This document shows, in pieces, positions 10,301-21,018 of a stretch of 64,000 bases of DNA. The notes below the pieces were generated by a model that saw only the letters and a program-made list of their open reading frames with translations, did not search any database and was not told the DNA's origin. Position numbers and translations under genes: made by a program. This DNA comes from Phytophthora colocasiae (Eukaryota; Oomycota; Peronosporomycetes; Peronosporales; Peronosporaceae), in NCBI GenBank assembly GCA_018806915.1, contig JAGKQI010000075.1, forward strand, positions 620,001 through 684,000, in the 5' to 3' direction. Every line of letters begins with the position of its first letter. Within the stretch, counting starts at the first letter, position 1.

Positions 10301-11820
10301 CCGGAAACGCCTTAAATAGCCGCTTCATTCTTGCCGACTGGAACGTAGCTATACGGGCGAAGTCGTTGTCCTCGTCGATCTTTATCTCAGCAGAATTCCC
10401 TCTGTCTTGCCGGCAAAATTCTTCCAAAACTGCAAATGCACGTTGAGCATCATTCAATCCTCCCTGGCTCTCGATCTTTAATCTCTGAACCATGTTGTGC
10501 ACGTCGCGCAAGATTGTCTTCTTCCCTGAAAACACAACCCAAACATAGCCACCGAATGGTTACCGAAGTTAGTTAGGACACCGAAATTCCACCAAATTCG
10601 TAGTAAGGTGTACCTGTTCTTTGCCGGAGATACTGAAGAATCCCTCGCACACTCGCGCCAGCTTTATGCAGTACTGCGACGTCATGTTTCAGGTGGGGTT
10701 CCTGCACGACCCTGTTTTCCGCATAGTTTTCCCATCCAATCTTGTTCAAGGAATGGTTGTGGACCCCTGAGGCATTGGCGCGTAGTGACCACTTTCCACT
10801 GATCGACTGGACGACACACACGCTTACCCTGGCCTTGCACTTCGTATCACGAACCTGGTTATGAATCCGCTTCCCTCCTCCCTTCGGTTCGTAGGGTTGT
10901 TCATGTGTGCATACCAATGTCTTTGCGTAGATCTCCCATTCTTCTGGAATCAGGACAACTTCGCGACGGGCCCTCTTTCTAGCGTTTTCCCTGACTTTGC
11001 TTGCCCGTAGAATTTGTTTGTTGAGAAGGGAAACTGAAGTGCTTGTACGCTTCGAAAACTGCTGATATGTCCGTCGCTGGAACGCATCGAAAGCTTCATG
11101 GAACACTTCCCACGAATCGAATCGGGTCTCAAAATCATAAAGCCAAACCGGACCGCTAGCTCGAACGCCAAGATCAATTTTTCGGTGTAATTTCGGTGTT
11201 TGGTGCGGGTTCGGTCGTTCGGTAGATACATCATCGCCTGATTCATCTTCGTCCATCCGGGCAGCACTATTAGCAGCTTCACCAAGTGACTTGTCTTCGG
11301 AGTCTGAACCTGCGTAGCTTGAGGAATTTCCGCTCGCAATCACTTCGGTCTGTTCCCCGTCGTCCGAGCTGGAATCCGATTCGATCCCGAATGTATCGCG
11401 TAGCGTTTTTCTTTCCAACTGATCACGTTTACGACTGTCGCTTGCGTTCGCTTCACTCGCTTCACCATCCGAACGTCTTAGCCTTGCAGCTGCGCTGCGA
11501 GTCAGCTTACGCCGGCCTTTCTCCACCAGACGAATCGCTTGGTTGTCTAGCCGACCTTGCGCAATCCTCTCTGCTTCACGTGCTTCGATAGTCCCTCGAG
11601 GCTCGTCGGGTGGGTTCGCTGCGATACTGACATCAGGATGGACATCGTTGCGTTGGTCCTCACGAATTCGCGGTTTCTCCAGTGCAGCAGCATTGCGCTG
11701 AGTGGGTGACACGGCCTCGACCTCTCCAAACGATCCCTGTGGTGTAATAGACATCCATTTAGTAAGTTTATGCATTAATGTCCACCCGAGGAAGGTTAGT
11801 GAACGCACCGAGCTCTCCAT
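7328..11820 (-). pseudogene. MULE transposase: FAR1-type finger, DDE, SWIM and Ulp1 domains
   Basis: Reconstructed exons (minus): 11820-11809, 11736-10614, 10525-9426, 9344-8085, 8027-7328. The introns are 11737-11808, 10526-10613, 9345-9425 and 8028-8084, with donors GTGCGT, GTACAC, GTACGT and GTGCGT. Domain order: acidic N-terminus; FAR1/WRKY-GCM1-like zinc finger (KGGGKR ... DTKCKARVSV ... GVHNHSL); MULE transposase with Asp in IIMVDS, Asp in VVMTDKAF, the CQWH motif and Glu in NNRIESKWG; SWIM finger (SCCDCIF ... LPCRHVLY); low-complexity Pro-Asn-Pro-Thr-Glu repeats; a C-terminal Ulp1/C48 cysteine protease with GAHWVAFLVD and QQDGSSCGLW. Frameshifts near 10270, 9590, 9450 and 7790 show it is decayed. 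The protease fusion recalls Ulp1-carrying MULEs in plants. Length about 1400 residues if repaired. Confidence 0.8.
8655..8725. repeat. Tandem TTCGGTR units inside MULE coding sequence
   Basis: Six TTCGGT units at 10-20 bp spacing encode, on the minus strand, repeated Pro-Asn-Pro-Thr-Glu blocks. The same hexamer dominates the noncoding ends and two introns of this element. Confidence 0.7.
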
Positions 11821-12045
11821 CGATCTTCACTCTGGCGTCTGCGTCCTAGGGGGGGGGAAATCGTGAAATGACAACCGTCCAACGGCGGGAACTGAATTTT
11901 TGAAAAATAAGTGTAAGGTATTTTATCTTACATCGTCCCAAGTTCAACCTGAACCATGAAATCGAATTCTCACCGAATTATACTGAAAACACACTGAATT
12001 TGAATTTTAAATTCGGTGGTACCAGCGTCTCCCGAATTAAATTGG

Positions 12046-12382
12046 GGACCCGGGTGGTGGACCCGGGGGACTTCGCAGTTCGAAGTCCGATATCACATGG
12101 GATTTTGTCACTCCTGCTTGCTTTCTGAAGAGGGGGTGAAAACTCAATCTGAACCCATCCTGGCCGGCGTCAAAATGGGCACCTGTATTTTACAGAGCTG
12201 TGTCTGCAGGGCAAACGCTTCACCACAGAGCCATGGATGATCTAAACGAGCTCGTTTGAAAGCTGTGTCGGCGTCCTCAGGTCACTAAGTGGCTTAGCTA
12301 GACGACAGCATCCAAATTGCCTAGCTCAGATTTTGGCAGGATTTGGAGTCCATGACACCTATCCTTGCGTCATTAAATGATT
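12046..12382. other. Intergenic, nothing recognised
   Basis: Contains a GC-rich imperfect repeat of GGACCCGGG (12047-12073) and no supportable gene. A TTCGAAGTCC string near 12079 resembles a pol III B box, but no matching A box or tRNA fold is present. Confidence 0.45.
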
Positions 12383-12384
12383 TA

Positions 12385-12592
12385 CAGATACCGCTGAGAA
12401 ACTGGCGGATGCAATCATCAAATACATCGTCCAAAGCGATAGGAGTAACTTACCATTTTAAAGAGGGGGGATTTCTAATTTGATGTACAGTGTACATACA
12501 CATGGCACCTCTGAAAATCGGTTTTCTGTACGGAAATTATACACTCTCGCAGTTGAAAAGTTGACGATCCGCCAGTTTCTCAGCGGTATCTG
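12385..12592. mobile_element. Tc1/mariner-type MITE
   Basis: A perfect inverted repeat: 12385-12410 (CAGATACCGCTGAGAAACTG, then GCGGAT) pairs with 12567-12592. The element is flanked on each side by TA (12383-12384 and 12593-12594), the target duplication of Tc1/mariner elements. At 208 bp with no ORF it is non-autonomous. Its termini differ from those of the Tc1/mariner copy at 38768-40222, so that element is not its obvious source. Confidence 0.85.
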
Positions 12593-12882
12593 TACTATGT
12601 TTGCTTCAATTTAGTTTTACTATGGATATTAACCTAACCCGGATAGAAAACATGGACCTGCTTTAATTAAATACAAGTCCCAACACAACACTAAATTACA
12701 TCCTATTGCACGTTTTAAACAGTACATACACTGGAATAGCACAAATAGCAAATTGCTGTTTTTTGCGTTCGTAATTGCTATCGCTAACCCTACATTTGTT
12801 TCTGAATTTGCGAGTGCGAGGCCGATAGAAAATCGCGCAAATTGTTGGTAAACGTTTGGCTGTGACAGCTTTGGTTTTGGCA

Positions 12883-13254
12883 ATGAACCTGAAGTCTGTA
12901 GCCGTCGCGGAGAAGGCTGCACGCCGACGCTACCAGAAGCTGCTACTGCTACATTTTATTCGTAGCAGCATTAAAGATAGAACCATAGACTTCAGTGAAG
13001 CCATCGGGAAGGTTAGTATTGTACTCGAGCTGGACCGCACTCCACTGGTTCGAGCCAAACGGCAGGATCTGCTCAACCTAACCAAGCATGTACAACGTTT
13101 TTTTTTTGGAGTGGTACAACCTTTTCCTCAGGCCATAGTGGAGAATGTGATATTGCTGCACACGTTACGGGATCGCTCTGCTGCGCTGCTGTCCAGTGAA
13201 GTCTGGATCCACCACGAACAGCGTTTGGGTGGTAGAAAATTGCGGAGACCTTAA
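12883..13254 (+). CDS. Hypothetical small protein
   Basis: ATG-initiated ORF of 123 codons. The first half is basic (EKAARRRYQKLLLLHFIRSS), and the remainder is amphipathic with no cysteine pattern, signal peptide or family motif that I recognise. A run of nine T at about 13096 lies inside the frame and encodes FFF, so a frameshift there is possible. It may be a fragment of a larger gene or a chance ORF. Confidence 0.3.
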   Translation: MNLKSVAVAEKAARRRYQKLLLLHFIRSSIKDRTIDFSEAIGKVSIVLELDRTPLVRAKRQDLLNLTKHVQRFFFGVVQPFPQAIVENVILLHTLRDRSAALLSSEVWIHHEQRLGGRKLRRP

Positions 13255-14873
13255 ATCCGTCTCTGCAGATTGCGCGTGAATTTGAGTCACCTACCCCTCG
13301 CTTTTAAATTGGATTCTGGGAGCGCTCCTTTTGCGATTTGTGGTGTTTTCTGAAGGTCCCTACTGACAGCTTTGCATCTACGGAAGTGCTCTGTAATATC
13401 TTATTCTAGTAGTAGAAGTAAGCCTCTCAGGTCACGCGAATTATCTAACCGTTCGTCCTTTTATCCCGTCACAAGCAAGAGATTCTTACAGCATGGCTGA
13501 ACGACCATTTTAACCACGACACTGTCCCAGCAACAGGAAGAACGCACTCAGCATCAGAGCGTTCTAGTCCTCAGTCTCTAATGGGACCATCCAGAATACA
13601 TGGTATCACGGTTGTTCAAAGGTGTTCGTCATGAATAGTTCTATTGTATCGGTGTTGGTTCCAGAAGCACCACCGCAAGCGCAATGAGCAGTAAATACTA
13701 ATCGATCAACGTGAACACCCACCTGTGCACTCCAGCTCCTTCTGCCATTTCTTCTCCATGAATAACCTCGTCAAGAGACACGATGACAAGAAAATGAACA
13801 CTATGAGGCCTTCAAGGACTCGTAGCAATGCTAGTTGTCGTGCAGAAAACCGAGAGATTTTACTCGCGCTGCACCTTGGATCTGCTTCTACGAGGCAAAA
13901 ACTTTAGTTGATGATGTTGTGGGAGCTTTGAATGACGATGTCTGGACCATGCTACTTTTCGCTATCTGAGAGTTCAAAATGATTGATAAAAATTGACATT
14001 CTCCAGAATCCGGAAGGCCTTGAACTTACTTTAAATGTTAGCGTCAGCCATTCTGTCTGTCTTTTTCTGAAAACGTAATTTTTCCCTCAGTTTGAATGTA
14101 TGGCAAAAACTGCAAAGCGCGATTTGCACATAATTTGTCAGACAAATGTCAAACCAGAATTGCTATGTAACTTGAAGTAAATTAGAGCAAAACGTACCCT
14201 ACCACACTCGGCATTAGATGATGTCGAGTGCGACCAGGAACTAACCACGTTTTCTAGACCAAAAATTGCCAAGTTATCAAAGTGGTAGTAGCATTTGCTT
14301 GCACCAGGGCCTCATATGACCGTATGTGGTTCTGCTGCTTGCTTATAATTGCCTACTATTATCCTTCTATCAAACATTGCGTCCACAAACTACTGCAACA
14401 CAAGGTGGCTGTCACAGTAGCTGCTGGGAGCCTTTCGGTTTGTACCAGCACCTGTTCTACATTGCCTTGTGTGCTCTGTGGAGAGCAGCGCTGTTGTCGG
14501 CGCACTTTGTAGCTATGCGGAGTAACTAGCAGCTTTTGAGGTATTAAATACCTTACTGCTCTTTCAGATGTCTCTAAGTTCGTATTACTATTGCTATTAC
14601 TGCGCGAGCACTGATGAGTAGACTAATAGGACGCGTTTGCGGAATGTAGAATGGGCATACATAGCACAAAATATCTGTCGAGCACTAAAACAATAAAGGT
14701 GACCAATAAAAAGTCTTGAGCCTGGCACATGTTCACATTAATACCGACAAGACATGGCATGCATGTGCCCAGCTTGACATTGGATGTATGATGTAACCTA
14801 TAACTTTCATGCAAATCGTGATGTCTAGGTGTTGTCCGGAAAATGTGGCAGAATGTCGATGTTAATATATATT
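13255..14873. other. Long intergenic stretch, no gene recognised
   Basis: Only short ORFs without recognisable motifs occur on either strand. I see no tRNA, rRNA or paired terminal repeats. Confidence 0.5.
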
Positions 14874-15001
14874 ATGTGACACGAATGTTACTCGATGACA
14901 TCCGATCCAGGAGAGAGGTGAAATGTGACTCGAATGTCACTCGATGACATTCGATCCAGGGGAGAAGGCAAATGTGACGCGAATGTCACTCGATGACATC
15001 C
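14874..15001 (+). repeat. 49-bp tandem repeat, about 2.6 copies, with internal palindrome
   Basis: Units at 14874-14922, 14923-14971 and 14972-15001 (partial). Each starts ATGTGAC and contains CGAATGTCA, a 5-nt spacer, then TGACATTCG (perfect in unit 2), so every unit can form a 9-bp stem. A related 16-nt string occurs once at 36145-36160. Confidence 0.85.
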
Positions 15002-16156
15002 AAACACAACCCCCAAACGACAGTTCTTCGAACTGCGAATTGATTAAATGGACTACAGATATTCTGTCTTAGTCTTCAGCTTGTCGAGATTTACGCTTGA
15101 GCAATCCATAGATAAGGAGTTTGTTCCAGGTGAGCATCTTTTGGCGAGTGAAAGCCAAGTTGTCGGATCAATAGTGTAATTGTTGTACCATCACAGCCAA
15201 GCTTGTTGGCATGCAGGTAGATATACAGGTAATGGCTCTTAAATGACGACTGGGTATTCGCCACATATGGCAGTAGTGCCTTTGTTTTTCGAAAGTGTAT
15301 GTCATAGAAGTCTCCATGTTGCATGAAAGGCTACGGCAATCTGAACTCTCCATAGGAGTAATATCTCTTGTTGATACTTCCTCCAATTTTTGCATTCAGC
15401 TCTAAATAATCAATTCAGCTCTAAATAATCGTGACCAGAATGACCATATCTGGCCCACGAACCCTCTGAACTACGGCCACTCCAAACATTACAAGAAGGT
15501 GAAACTGTGCGGGGATTCTGTTTAGAAATGGGGACACTTCAGCCATTTAAAAAAATTTAGATCGCAAGATTACCACAAGGATGCTTGCACACTACTTGGG
15601 TGGAGACTAATTGCTTAGGTATTGTTTTCTCGGTGATCTGGTATTTCGTGGCGATAGTGACAATTCCGATTCGATTTGTAACTCGCTGGCAGAGGCTGCT
15701 TAATCGTTATGTTCTCTACAACAAGGTTGGCAGTGGTGGATTTAACTTAGTAAAAGAGAGATCTGGTCACACGACCACAAGATGCAGATGGACTTGGGAT
15801 GCCAGTACTTTTGAATAGCATCAAGAACCAGCAATTTCAACTACTCCAAGAAGTGGTAAAAGCATTTGAAGATCACCTTCGGAGTACAGGATACGGTTTG
15901 GTATAGTCCATTGGGTATGAGTGTGGTAAGTCCGCTTGAATGCTTTGAATGCTGGTGTCTTGTTGATTGCAAATTGACAAGTGCTTCCTCTGGCTAAATG
16001 CTTTTGCTACCTACCTGATTACAACAGGTCGTCCCTACTTGGTCTTGAGCTGCTTACCAGCGTCACAGCTGAACTGCAACTTCATGTTGACAGGCCCGAT
16101 ACGTTCTAGGATGGGGTTCTTGATTCTGGATAGCCTACGAGGCCCATTCAGAAGAG
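15002..16156. other. Intergenic, no confident gene
   Basis: Contains a 19-20 bp direct tandem repeat (ATTCAGCTCTAAATAATC) at about 15394-15431. Short ORFs on both strands (15091-15324 minus; 15585-15818 plus) lack convincing domains. The plus ORF has a hydrophobic helix, then YNKVGSGGF, which loosely resembles a kinase glycine loop. Confidence 0.4.
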
Positions 16157-17480
16157 GTGAATATACCTACTACTGTGGCGAAAGAGGAAGAAGTGGAGGT
16201 GGCGGAACACCCCGAACCAAGCTACGAGGTTCGGCCAGGTGAAGTGAGTACAACTGGCTTTAAAGCACGACTTGTAGCACAAGGGAATCACCAAGAATAC
16301 GGTGTGGACTGCGATGATGTATACGCACCTGTGGCGCGGTTTGAATCACTCCGGCTAGTTCTGGCTATTGGGATGGTCTTGGATTATCACATTCATCAAA
16401 TGGATGTTAGCACTGCATTCCTCAATGGATCGATGAAAGGCGAACAGCAGGTGTTCATGCATCAACCTCCGGGCTACAGACAGGCTAGACATGAAGGACT
16501 TGTGTGTGAGCTGAAAAAGAGCATTTATGGGCTGAAACAAGCGCCAAAGATATGGTACAGAGTCTTGCACATGTTTTTTATGAGCTTAGGTTTTGTCCGA
16601 TGCAACAAGGAGTATTGCATCTACGTCCAAAAAGTGGGAGAGCATTGGATAATTGTGGTGGTCTATGTTGATGACCTCACCATCATGTCTCGTGACATAA
16701 GATTGATCTACCAGTTAAAGAAAGATCTATCCTTGAGATTCAAGATGAAAGATCTCGGAGACATACACTACATCCTGAAGATGGAGGTCCGTAGAAATCG
16801 TGCACAGCGAAAGATGACCATTTCACAGCACAAGTATGCAACCGAACTCTTGAAAAATTTCAACATGGAGAACTGTACTCCAGTATCTACTCCACAACTC
16901 AGAGGAGTTGAACTAGTAGCAGAGACAGAAATGACAGCTATAGAAATAGCTGATCAGAAATTTAATTTCCGAGGGCTTGTCGGGTCTCTGCAGTATCTAG
17001 TGAGAGGAACAAGACCAGACATTGCCAACGCAGTGAGAGAACTAAGTAAGTTTCTATCGTGTTACAACCACACACACTGAGAGGCAGCACGGAGAGTGCT
17101 CAAATACTTGAAAGGGACGTCAACGTACAGTCTCCTTCTTGATGGGAATTCGAGAACGGTGACGTATGAAGTGTACACAGACGTAAGCTTCGCGTGTCAA
17201 CCCAAAGAATGTAAGTCGATTACTGGGTATGTGATCACTATGGCTGGAACCAGTATATCATGGTGTAGCAGTAAGCAGGCATCAGTTTCTCTTTCGACAG
17301 CTGAGGCTGAACTAATTGTCCTAAGTGGAGGAGCAAAGGAGAGCGAGTGGTTATGGTATCTGCTGAGAGAAATGGAATTCCTCAAAAGCAACCAGTGCAA
17401 GAATGGTGCGATAGCAAGTCGGCCATAAGCACAGTAAAGAATGCAGGAAATCACAAAGCAACAAAGCACATTGCGAGGAA
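16157..17480 (+). pseudogene. Ty1/copia reverse transcriptase and RNase H fragment
   Basis: Copia RT motifs in order: FKARLVAQGNHQEYG, YAPVARFESLRL, HQMDVSTAFLNG, IYGLKQAPKIWY and the catalytic YVDDLTIM. RT continues through GLVGSLQYLVRGTRPDI into RNase H (EVYTDVSFACQ; GTSISWCSSKQ; STAEAELI). An in-frame TGA at 17078-17080 replaces the usual Trp before the AARRVLKYLKGT block, and a frameshift near 17395 moves the end (CDSKSAIST, ATKHIAR) into another frame. It has no gag, protease or integrase on its own strand: those lie next to it on the opposite strand. Confidence 0.85.
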
Positions 17481-17499
17481 CTCCCACTGCTTCAGTAGC

Positions 17500-20341
17500 T
17501 GTCGCTGATTTGCACTGCTTTGGACAACTTTTCCGTGCCTTGCTCGGCGACAGGAACTTTGGAAGTGACTTTCTCCGTCGTTGACATTTGGTCAAGAGAG
17601 TCGATCTCTTCAAACTCAGCATCCTTCAACTTATCTGGATCCTTGCCTAAGGATATTTGGATGATTCCGATGCATTTTCTGTGTCAAATTTCACTGATCT
17701 AGCGACCATAAACTTGTTGTTGTGCACATCCAGAAGTCGAAACCCTTTTGTGTCTTCGGCTATTCCCAAGAATCTGCACTTTATGGATCGTGCCGACAAC
17801 TTCTTGTCTTTTCGGATTGCTTCTGGCACGTATGCAAAGCAAGACACATCCCCATACTTGGAGCGTTCTTGCATCCGGGTGTATTCCTTTCACTAATCCA
17901 TATGGTGTTCGGTTCTTTAGGCGACTCATCGGCGTGCAATTCTGCACATACGTCGTGTATTTGAGTGCTTCTGGCCACCACTTAGCCGGCATGTCTGCAT
18001 CGTTTAGAGCGCACCGTACCTTTCCCATCTTGATTTAGTGGTCTCTCTAAGCTGCTCCATTTTCCTCTGGACTGTATGGATTTGATGTTTGAAAGCTGAT
18101 TCCTTTGTTTGTGTAATACGTTTTAAGTGCTTCGTTCACAAACTCCGTCCCGCCATCGGATCTGATGCGTGTTATCGTGAACTTTCCATCTCGTTCTAAC
18201 CGTGTCAACAGTTCTTTTACTTTGGTTTGCACCTCCGTTTTCTTGCGAAGGACAAATGTCCATCGCCACGATGTATGATCGTCAATGATACTGAGGAAGT
18301 ATCGGATAGACCCAACTGCTCCGTCTACTCCGAGCTTTTTGATAGGACCGTTCGTGGCCATGTGAATGGTACTTATGGGACGATTGTCTCTCGTGCCCAC
18401 CATGTTCCTGTAGCTCATCCTCCGCATCTTCATCTCTGTGCATGTGTGACAGAAGAATGGAACTTTTGTGAGTGCAGTCCTGCTGTAACTAGGGAGCCCT
18501 GGTATCAGGTTGCTACTCATCACATCGACCAACTTGTCTCTGTTTAGATGTCCCAGTCTGACATGCCACTCAGTCAAAGCAGTCTTGACCTGTGTACAAC
18601 CTGCCATTCTTAGCGGCTGCACAGGTCTTGTCTTTACTGCTGCACAGTATATCTGTCTGTCTCTAAGTGTACGACCTTGTACATAGTAAGCTCCATTCAC
18701 AGCAATAGCCACAAATGCTAGCTTACGCTTCAACTTGTACTGTCCATTTGCACTCTCAACAATTTGATAACCTTTCCTTTTTAGCCAGTACTCACTTAGT
18801 ATGTTGGCTTTTGCCTTTGAAACTAATGCCATATTATCAAATTGAAACGATTTAATACCGTCTGGACCCAAAAAATAGAGTTTAACAGAGCCAACGTGTA
18901 TATTGTTAAGTTTAATCCCTTCTCCGAACGTAAAACTAAACGTTTGGCTTGGCTGTTTGCGCACAAACAGCGACTCGTCGTAGCCGCAGCTGGAGTCTAA
19001 TACCCAATCACAACACGACACGTCAGTAACTGTTCGTTCAATCAGTTGTGGGTACAAAGCTCTTACCGTCTTCTCGATGTCGGTAGACGCCTTCTGGATG
19101 CTGCTGGAAGCTTCCGAGACTTTTTTCGGTAAGTACCGGTACCTTCTCGGTTCAAAGTCATAGACGTCGTCGTCGTCACTCATCGGCGTATCGGATACCA
19201 CAGGCGATCCTGGGGTTGGGAGTGGAGATGCCATCAGCGCATCAATGTCGGCCTTGGCCTGTTCCGGTGTCAGCATGTTCCACAGTGGATCTTCTGCACG
19301 TGCCGCAGCAACAGGCGTTGGCTTGCTGGACGGCTTGACGAAAGCCGCGTCCACCGGAATCTCCACTCGGACTTTCTTTTTCGATCCGCCCTTTTTGCTC
19401 TTCGCATGAGCAACACCAATTTCCTTGGCCTTCTGGAAGATGTTGGATCGGTGACAGCCTCTGGCCTCGTCACGTTGCTTTGCAGGACAGTCCACCCTCC
19501 TGTGTGGCCTGTCGTTGCGATTGTATCTTCCATCGCAGTAGAAGCACTCATCGCTCTTCTGAATCTTGCGCTTGCCCAAGCTGGCCCGGTTTTTCACGTG
19601 ATGAACCGGTACTGCCGACATCGAAGTCATCGCTTGAATCTCGCTACTGCTCTTGTTCATGAACACGTTGCGTAGCATGGCCTCGACTTTGTCAAGGCAG
19701 AGGCCTTGAGCGCTGTAGTCGACTTGAGTACCCCAATACTGGCTTGAAAACAGAGCCAGGACCTTCATGACCGCAAACTGGTTGGGGATCATCGTCAGGT
19801 TGCCCAGGGTTTCACGCGACTGGCGATTGACCCGATTACGCGCCTCCTTGACGCGCTGGATCAGCTCACCCACGGAGCTGAAATCCATCGACAAAGCTTT
19901 GTCGAACTCTGTAATCATAGTGACCATTCCTTACGCGTTGGATTTGCCTAATATTGTCTCCAGTCGTGCCCATGCGGCTGGCAGTCTCCCGTCGTTGAAA
20001 GAGACGCGCAGCGCCTCAAGGTACGACCTTGGTAGCGTCTGACTTAACATCGACCGGATGTAGGCATCCTGGTCGGTCAGCACAACTTGCCGCCACTTGT
20101 GTGCCCGAATCGTTGCCTCGTCGCACCCGTCTCTGAGGCTTGGCACAATGCACCGTTTCTGCAGTAGCGTCTCGTACGCAAAAGCTGGCCCGTCTTGCCC
20201 CTTGACCACTGCGTCACGTCGTTGCGCAGCACTTTTCTAGCGCAGATGACCGATGATCAAATCCTTCCAGACACCGAATTGCTTCGGGTCCCTCGAAAAG
20301 ACGAGCCTGTCGAAGGCGTTGCTGGCTGTGTTGCTGGCCAT
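17500..20341 (-). pseudogene. Ty1/copia gag-protease-integrase, decayed
   Basis: The gag ATG is at 20341-20339. The reading frame is cut by TAG at 20237-20239 and TAA at 19931-19933, then stays open from 19927 to 18047. Features: gag helices; a modified zinc knuckle (CFYCDG ... VDCPAK); the protease region with WVLDSSCGYDESLF; the GAG-pre-integrase WHVRLGHLNRDKL ... CHTC; the integrase core with RSDGGTEFVN and YSPEENGAA. The first catalytic Asp appears replaced by Ala (HMATNGP where HxDxxGP is usual). After another stop and two frameshifts near 18040, 17880 and 17660, the C-terminal GIAEDTKGFRLLD part ends near 17500. There it meets the oppositely oriented RT fragment. Confidence 0.85.
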
Positions 20342-21018
20342 CACTTGGCACTTTTACTTGAAATGTTAAAGCGAATGAACTTTTAGAGAATGTCTTTAAT
20401 CAACTGTCTTTATTGATTTTATATCTCTCTACCGCTAACTTATGCCGGTTGTGAGAGGAATGAATCCTCTCCCTCTTGCCTCCGGTTCCTCATCACACAA
20501 ATGGTGCCTCTCTCCAGAGAGACGGTACTAGCCAATCACAGCTTGGCTACGTACTTGTCAACCGACCACAGACTGTATCGTCACTTGATTAACCTTAGCT
20601 AAACTATAGCCTTAATTAACTCAAATACAAATCTGTTGGCTCAGTAGCCACTGAACCCATCTGGAGATCAGATGTGCCGGTTGCCTACCGACACAGCTGA
20701 CTCCACAGAGGGTTCTACTCTGCGCCTGGTCTCCCCAGTGGAGATCGGGCGGAACACTATTTGCTTGTGCCACAGACTACACTGCCCCCAAAGAACCACA
20801 CGCCCTTAATGCTATGTAAAATATAAAACCCCATAGAAATCTCGATATCCAATAGAAATCCAGTGATATAAATGCCGTGATAGAAATCCATCCGCTTGCT
20901 GACAGGCATGAGACGGGACACCATCAGCTTTCTGACATGCATAAGACGGGGCACTGTTACAGGTCAACTTCAACTGCAATGGCTTGAAGTTTATCCATAA
21001 CGGAGCCCATACGTCGTT
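20342..21018. other. Probable retroelement leader/LTR remnants, not resolved
   Basis: Lies between the gag start of the copia element and the end of gypsy I. It contains repeated ATAGAAATC strings (about 20831-20893) and two diverged copies of an AGACGGG-containing segment (about 20910 and 20945). I found neither a paired LTR nor a tRNA-like primer site. Confidence 0.4.

Larger units (their letters stand above)
7190..12045 (-). mobile_element. Mutator-like DNA transposon (MULE) with Ulp1 protease domain, decayed
   Basis: The limits are approximate. They are set by clusters of TTCGGT/ACCGAA motifs on both sides of the coding region (about 7200-7385 and 11190-12030). Both flanks contain AAATTCAGTGT read inward (near 7296 and near 11985), which may be remnants of degenerate terminal inverted repeats. 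I could not define exact termini or a 9-11 bp target duplication. All coding sequence is on the minus strand. Confidence 0.7.

Noticed and set aside
12046..12240. Possible tRNA or SINE near TTCGAAGTCC
   Set aside because: No paired A box at the right distance, no fold and no flanking duplication.
14874..15001. CRISPR-like array
   Set aside because: Units are contiguous without unique spacers and the setting is eukaryotic; simple tandem repeat.
15585..15818. Possible membrane-anchored kinase start (YNKVGSGGF)
   Set aside because: No HRD, DFG or lysine motif follows and the frame ends; the glycine-loop resemblance is too short to support a gene.
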